A DNA stretch of 64,000 nucleotides, from positions 37,722,613-37,786,612 of the forward strand of contig CM043789.1 of assembly GCA_023974075.1 (NCBI GenBank), given 5' to 3'. Under the pieces are notes generated by a model, which worked only from the letters and a program-made list of their open reading frames with translations, did not search any database and was not told where the DNA came from. This document shows, piece by piece, positions 58,791 to 64,000 of this stretch; position 1 is the stretch's first letter; every line of letters starts with the position of its first letter. The stretch is from Chaenocephalus aceratus (taxonomy: Eukaryota; Chordata; Actinopteri; Perciformes; Channichthyidae). Position numbers and translations under genes: made by a program.

Positions 58791-60545
58791 GTGTTTACCA
58801 GACACAGTCTCTTACACATGCACTTCTCACCCCAACCAGTCTCATGCGAGTATAGAGACCTGCAAACGATGACTCTGGAAGATTGTTCTATTATACTATT
58901 TCCATAAACATAAGTCGTTCTGCACATTGGCTGTTAAACTGGATTGCCTTGAAAATGCAGATTTATCTAATAAACCAGTAGCTCAGTGTAGGGCTGAAAT
59001 GGAAAAATTAAGGCTCATCCTGATTGGTTAAAAAAAAGTACAATTTGAAGGGTCTGTGTGAAGGATTTCTACTTAATTGATTATTTACAGTTACACATTG
59101 GCGTCACTATCAAAGAGAAAAGGAGCCTACTCTGGTATTCCACATATCGAGCCCAGTTCAGTCATAGAGTGAAAGAGTGCCGTCTTATCTATTATTCCTT
59201 ATTATTTCAATCAGGCTGGATAGCACCTAACCACCAGTGATGGAAGTTAGCAGATAAAGTGACACAGTTGGCCGTAACAAGGCTATTTCAGTCGGCGAGA
59301 TAGTTAATTTTCTCCGTAAATGTTTCATTCAACAATTCATCTCCTGACAGATAAATTGTATTTGAGGCGGATCTTCCAAGGGCTAAAGCGAAGCCCCTCC
59401 TCTGCAATGTTAAATGACCTCTGGAACAATTTGATTATGATGTCTTGCTGACAGACAGATTTATCACAGGAGTGGAGCCATGTAATGGATATGAGCACAG
59501 CTCTGGCGACAGGAGGGAAGACGGTGGGAGTGAGGGATGAAAGACGGAGGAGAAGAAGCAGGAGAGAATGGACTGTAAAGTAATCCATTTACATATGTGT
59601 CATATGATAAATAAATGACAAATGACTATTCTTCTCGTTGCCCCAGTAAAAGTGAATTATGATTTTAAAGTACCAGCGGCATGTTAACTTCACTCAGAGC
59701 AAATGGATCCTGGAGGAGCAATTTTACCACGAAACTGTAAACACTGATTACATTTATGGCCCCGTTTGAAGCCAGAGTGCTAAACATCACCCTGACAACA
59801 TCTTCTTTGCTGATATCACCAATGATATTCCTACAAGGCCGGTCTAATGAAGCTGGATGTGTTTTCTTTAAGCTTTGGCCTGTATGCTTGACACATTGTT
59901 AGCAGTGTTGACATCTCTGCAGACACAGCACACGGGGGTCTTAAAGCCTGGATGCGCTCCAATTTAACAACACGGGCACGGCCCAACAAAAAAACAAGCA
60001 TTTTCAAAATGTCACCACTGAGGCCTTACTCCTCTATATTCACGGCTTATTTCTGTCTTCACCAGCTGTCGGTCAGCACTGGGCTGAACTCTACAACACT
60101 ACGCACAATGGAAATACAAGCAAGACTAACTCGTGTGACATTTGTTTGGGGACATGGGTGATGTCTGGGGTCTTTCCACGATGGATGGAGGACCAGTGTT
60201 AACTGTGCCGCTGATGGAGACCTCTGCCAGGCAACAAGTGCTGACATTATTCTTTCTGCCCGCACTTTACTATCAATCAAGTTTTGCGAGTGTTTCCACA
60301 GAGACTAGGGACAAAGGTGAGGTGAGGATGGGGAGTATGTAAGGACAGCTTATCTGTCACAAAGTGCATCAGGACAGCAGAAATAATTTGACTAGCCCTG
60401 ACAGACCTTTCACTTTGACTTTTCTCTGACATAGGCCGCTGATTTGTTTCCTTGTGGCAAGCCAAGGAAAGTCACTGTCAGTCTTCTGGCACACAAAATG
60501 GGAAGGGAAATTGATATCAGGATCAAGGCCATATGAATGTCTATA
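58791..60545. other. Non-coding, apparently unique sequence
   Basis: No recognised coding exon or complete element. ACCACCAGTGATGGAAGTTA near 59230 resembles the end of the CAGTGGTGGAA fish repeat but stands alone. Confidence 0.4.
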
Positions 60546-60995
60546 AGTAATGGATATAGGTGAATATTACTCCACTACATGTATTTTAACACTTAGTTAC
60601 TTTGTACATATAAAAACACATGATAGGCTGATTTGGTATAAAGCACCAGTGTACTTATCTACACAGCATCTACATTTGGTCCATAATGACAAAGTACAAT
60701 ACTACAATTATTATATTATGTAAAAAAAAAAAAGAGGCTAATATAATAACCATGATAATAAAGTACTATGAGTAGATCCATACTGCATAACAAGTACTTT
60801 TGATACTTAAAGTACATTCAGCTCATAATAATTGTACAGAATGAGTACTTTCAGTATGTCGATGCCATTACTTTTCTACTTTTACTTTTTGAATTTTGAA
60901 ATCACGACTTTACCTTGTAGTGGAATATTTAGAAACCCTAGTATTTGTACTTCTCTTTAGTAAAGGATCTGAGTATTTCTTCCAACACTATTATG
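60546..60995. repeat. Degraded CAGTGGTGGAA-type fish repeat
   Basis: Characteristic pieces: TTAGTTACTTTGTACAT, AAGTACTTTTGATACTTAAA, GTACATTCAGCTCATAATAA, TTGTAGTGGAATATTT and AGTAAAGGATCTGAGTATTT followed by CTTCCAACAC. This is a common fish repeat with hAT-like ends. Termini here are too degraded to find a target duplication. Confidence 0.6.
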
Positions 60996-61943
60996 TACCG
61001 TACACCTCAAATAACAACAACCAGCATTGTTCATTATGTAGTCCAGATGCTAGGAAAATGTGGGCGTTTCATTTAAATGCAAATAAAGTCAAGAAAGAAA
61101 CCACGGAAACAAAGCAATTTACCTTAAGGCCACAAATAACAACTAATCCTAAATGCTCATTTGCTAGGGCGGTATGCAAACATGGCGTACATATATCTAT
61201 CAGTAATACACAGTGTTTGTTAGCCACATAAGCTCATGCTAAACTAAACTGACAACAAGAAACCTCATGAGGGTTTGCTGAACACTGACATAGTATATGG
61301 ACAAAAATAGTCCATTAAAAGATGCAAACAAGCTGTTGTTACACCAAATATAGCGGTACAAGTTTTAACAGTAGTTAAATACAGGCTACTTTAAAATAAT
61401 TAGTTCTTACCTGTTGTTGAGCTTCACAAAATGCCATTGCTGTCTCCTGCACTTCGTCTTGTATCCACTTTTTCGAACAACTTCGCGCTAGGCACGCACA
61501 TATCCTTCATCTTTGTCACTTAATAGGCTCCATGGAACGAAATCCAGCCAAATGTCCGTGTTTCTTTTGTCATAGTCCTTGAACACTTGACAGTTGTTGC
61601 AAAGTGCACAGCTGTCAAGGCTAATTAGCTTACCGACAGTCATCACTAATTATCCCAGGTGAGCCAGGTGCTGGGGTAGGCTATCACCTAAAAAATACTG
61701 CCGTTGTAACGGTTTAAATACCCGGTGCTGGAAATAGCAAATGGGATAATGAGTTTAAAAGCCGCACTGATTCATTTGTTAATATTATAATTGTTAAAAA
61801 TGTCATTAGCTGTGTCTCATTGCAGCCGCCGCAGTGTTCCCTTCTGTTCGTGGTAAATTACGGTGGCTCGGAGAGATCAAACACTTAAGTTGTTGTTGCC
61901 ATGGTTTTTGTCTCGTTATTTAAACGGCTATCTGTTGGACATC
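60996..61943. other. Non-coding, with one weak exon candidate
   Basis: No recognised elements. The only coding hint is a short minus-strand start-plus-donor signal at 61411-61437, listed separately. Confidence 0.4.
61411..61437 (-). other. Candidate first coding exon (very weak)
   Basis: On the minus strand ATGGCATTTTGTGAAGCTCA continues to CAACAG and a strong donor GTAAGA. The ATG has a good context (A at -3, G at +4) and encodes MAFCEAQQQ. The same frame is open about 23 codons further upstream. I cannot name a protein from nine residues, and such signals arise by chance; I list it as the only host-exon candidate in the window. Confidence 0.15.
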
Positions 61944-63188
61944 ACCTAGGCCAGGGGTTGGCAACCCGCGGCCCACGGGCCGCATGCGGCCCTTTAAGCC
62001 CTCTGCTCTGGCTCCCTTGAGCTTAGACAAAAATAAGAAGGAAATAAAATAAAAGTATTTGTAGGACTATTTATATTTTGTTGCATGGTTGAAAATGTTT
62101 CGTATCTTGTATTTTGAAGTGATACTGTGACACATAAATAAAAAACAAAACGGTTTTAATTAGGTCAACTAAAAGATCCTGCTACGGTCCCGCGCGAGCG
62201 CCTTTTCTTGGAGGCGAATAACCTGACCCCCGGCTCGATGAGCTAGCTATGGATAAATCAAAGAAAAGTACCGGAGGAACACAGGATTTAATTCTGCGTG
62301 GACAGAGTTATCTGCTTTCACAGCAAACGATGCTGGTTTACCGGTATGCTTGATATGTAGAGAGAAGTTGTCAACGGTGGTGCAGCCTTTACGTATCGAG
62401 GAACAACGAGGGAGAGGAAGACAGCTGACGATCTTCAGTCATAATTCAATGGGGTATGTAATTTATTTCAGAAAACACTTTTTGTTATATTCCATGGAAT
62501 GCTCTTAACGTCCCGATAGCAATTAATATATTAAATGCTTTGACAATAAATACATACAAAAATTAATCTCTGGAAGCCGTAGCGCTGTAAAAAGCACGAC
62601 CAATCATCTGAGCCGGCCCGGCTAAAGTAACTGGATGGCCTACCTGCCTGTCAGCCTTCCATCTGTGCACAAACTTATCTCGTGCCCTCATTGGTCATGT
62701 GCGCGTTCGTGTGTGTTGGAGGAGGGGCTCGGTGAGGAAGTCTGAAGGAAGAGGCATATTTTTTCCGGTTGTGTATTTTCAAATTCTAGCGCACTCGAGC
62801 TGGTTTCTCCATTCTTACCTACCCTACCGTTAACTCTTTTTAGGGGTTTCATTTATTTCAAAGTGGGCCCATTTTAATAATATATTTTTTTCCTTCAAAT
62901 GTGCAGAGGACTCCCCAAGTGCTGTGTTTAATTTATTTATTTATTATTAAAGTAGGCCTGTGCATTATTTGTAATTCTCCTTATAAGAGTTCTTTGTTTC
63001 TTATTAGAGGTTAACAGTTTTATATCATGTAATAAATAGCCTAATAAATGCAAAAAACTGTAGTTTTTGTTTGATATAACAATAAAAAACTATGAAATAT
63101 GTTTTGCGGCTCCAGACAAAAAAATGTTTGGGAAAAAGGAGCAAAATGGCTCTTTTGTTCAAAAAGGTTGCAGACCCCTGACCTAGGC
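61944..63188 (+). mobile_element. Charlie-type hAT element, internally deleted
   Basis: The element spans 61952-63180 (1229 bp), begins CAGGGGTTGGCAACCCGCGG and ends AAAGGTTGCAGACCCCTG, flanked by an exact 8-bp ACCTAGGC (61944-61951, 63181-63188). It holds only a short piece of transposase. A stretch with TTATATTCCATGGAATGCTC is shared with the hAT-like element at 32313. Confidence 0.93.
62280..62385 (+). pseudogene. Charlie-type transposase BED-finger fragment
   Basis: The frame reads FNSAWTELSAFTANDAGLPV and then CLICREKLST, the start of a BED-type finger with its first CxxC pair. The usual histidine pair and everything after it are missing; upstream there is a plausible ATG at 62249 in another frame. 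Too short for a subfamily call. Confidence 0.65.
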
Positions 63189-63740
63189 CTACATTTACTT
63201 AATCACTGTACAAAATATGAACTTTAATGGACTATTTTCATTATAGGCTATGCTATTTCTAACTTTTATTATTTATAAGAACATGCTTTTCCTATTTAGT
63301 TCATTCATAACACTAAATCAACTGATAAATTGTGATGGCTATTTGCCACCCAGCATTATATAGCTAAAGAGATCAAAATCGTATTCATCTTGTCATTCAA
63401 CAATAAGGTTTTAAATCAACAATAGAAGACAGAAAACAAAAAGTCCAACATGACAAAATTGCTGAAATAAATAATGGAAGACAACTGTACGTTACATGAG
63501 TATGTTCATGTTATTTTCATATTTTATTCCACTACATTTATGAGAACATACTTTTCCTGTATAGTTCACTCATTTGACTAAATTACCTTAAAGATTATGA
63601 CGTATTAGCTACCCAGCAGTATACAAAGTCATCAAAATAATCTTAATTTTGAGCAGCTTCAACATTAGAGTTCTCGATCCACATTGAAAAAAATAAAAAA
63701 CATGACAACATTGCTGAAATACTTTTTAATAAGAAAACAA
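63189..63740 (+). repeat. Diverged tandem duplication, unit about 275 bp
   Basis: Unit 1 (about 63272-63480) and unit 2 (about 63540-63735) share AGAACATGCTTTTCCT/AGAACATACTTTTCCT, TAGTTCATTCAT-like sequence, GCTA.TTGCCACCCAGCA/GCTACCCAGCAGTATA, and CAACATGACAAAATTGCTGA/AACATGACAACATTGCTGA. The content resembles the interior of the CAGTGGTGGAA-type fish repeat. Confidence 0.65.
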
Positions 63741-64000
63741 TGCATTACTTGGATGAAAAGAATAAAATGAAGTTATTTTTGTAAAGAATATGGAGGGGAT
63801 TTCATTTAGGGCTTTACTGGTCATTGTGACCACCCAATGCACTTCTCCAATACAAGGCAGCATTAATAATTCACACACTGATGGCAGAGGGTTAGATACA
63901 TATGAGGTGCCACCTGTTTCTCTTATCAGGCGTCATAAATATTCACATCCATGACTGATCATCCATTGGGAGCAACGTGGAGTTCAGTATCTTGCCCAAG
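63741..64000. other. Non-coding; SINE-like fragment cut by the window end
   Basis: From about 63958 the minus strand reads CTTGGGCAAGATACTGAACT and CACGTTGCTCCCAATGG, a block seen in fish tRNA-derived SINEs. It continues beyond the window, so its size is unknown. Confidence 0.45.

Overview
The window looks like a piece of a teleost (ray-finned fish) nuclear genome. It has no bacterial gene layout and is rich in microsatellites. Its recognisable content is a set of mobile elements typical of fish: Rex3/RTE, Rex1-like and L2-like LINEs, Tc1/mariner, PIF/Harbinger, many hAT families and tRNA-derived SINEs. I found no host protein-coding exon that I would defend, no RNA gene outside the SINEs, and no CRISPR array. 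The best reading is an intergenic or intronic stretch shaped by transposition.

Layout. 1-1.6 kb: nothing recognised. 1.6-3.7 kb: two PIF/Harbinger derivatives side by side, sharing a TAA target site; the second is split by a hAT-like element. 4.2-5.6 kb: a hAT whose transposase C-terminus is split by two further insertions, one holding a 39-base poly-G run. 6.6-8.8 kb: a strongly decayed ZBED-like hAT transposase with a deleted Tc1-like element inside it. 9.4-10.1 kb: a terminal-inverted-repeat element and a compound microsatellite. 11.1-11.6 and 14.2-15.1 kb: L2-like fragments. 16.3-18.9 kb: a hAT carrying a Harbinger-like element, followed by a SINE. 20.5 kb: a 280-bp hAT MITE. 22.4-25.6 kb: a nearly full-length Rex3 with an 11-bp target duplication. 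27.1-30.4 kb: L2 tail, then a Charlie-type hAT that itself contains a second hAT. 32-37 kb: hAT-like and L2 copies. 37.8-40.9 kb: a Rex1-like LINE with a Harbinger element in its coding region. 44.9-45.4 kb: an L2 relic. 47.5-50.6 kb: a four-level nest of elements. 53.2-55.2 kb: an inverted second copy of the 2.7 kb hAT-like element and a hairpin-rich MITE. 58.4 kb: a dimeric SINE. 62-63.2 kb: another Charlie-type hAT.

How the parts relate. All transposase and reverse-transcriptase genes seen here are broken by frameshifts, stops, truncation or insertion, so nothing in the window looks able to move by itself. The non-autonomous elements would have relied on enzymes encoded elsewhere. Target-site duplications are readable for many insertions: 8 bp for hAT, TAA for Harbinger, TA for Tc1, TTAA for one piggyBac-like element and 11 bp for Rex3. 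Together with the nesting they give a relative order of events. The most informative parts are the 47.5-50.6 kb nest, the hidden hAT relic at 6.6-8.8 kb, the three Harbinger derivatives that kept a first exon (two clearly MADF), and a perfect 66-bp palindrome at 38.2 kb.
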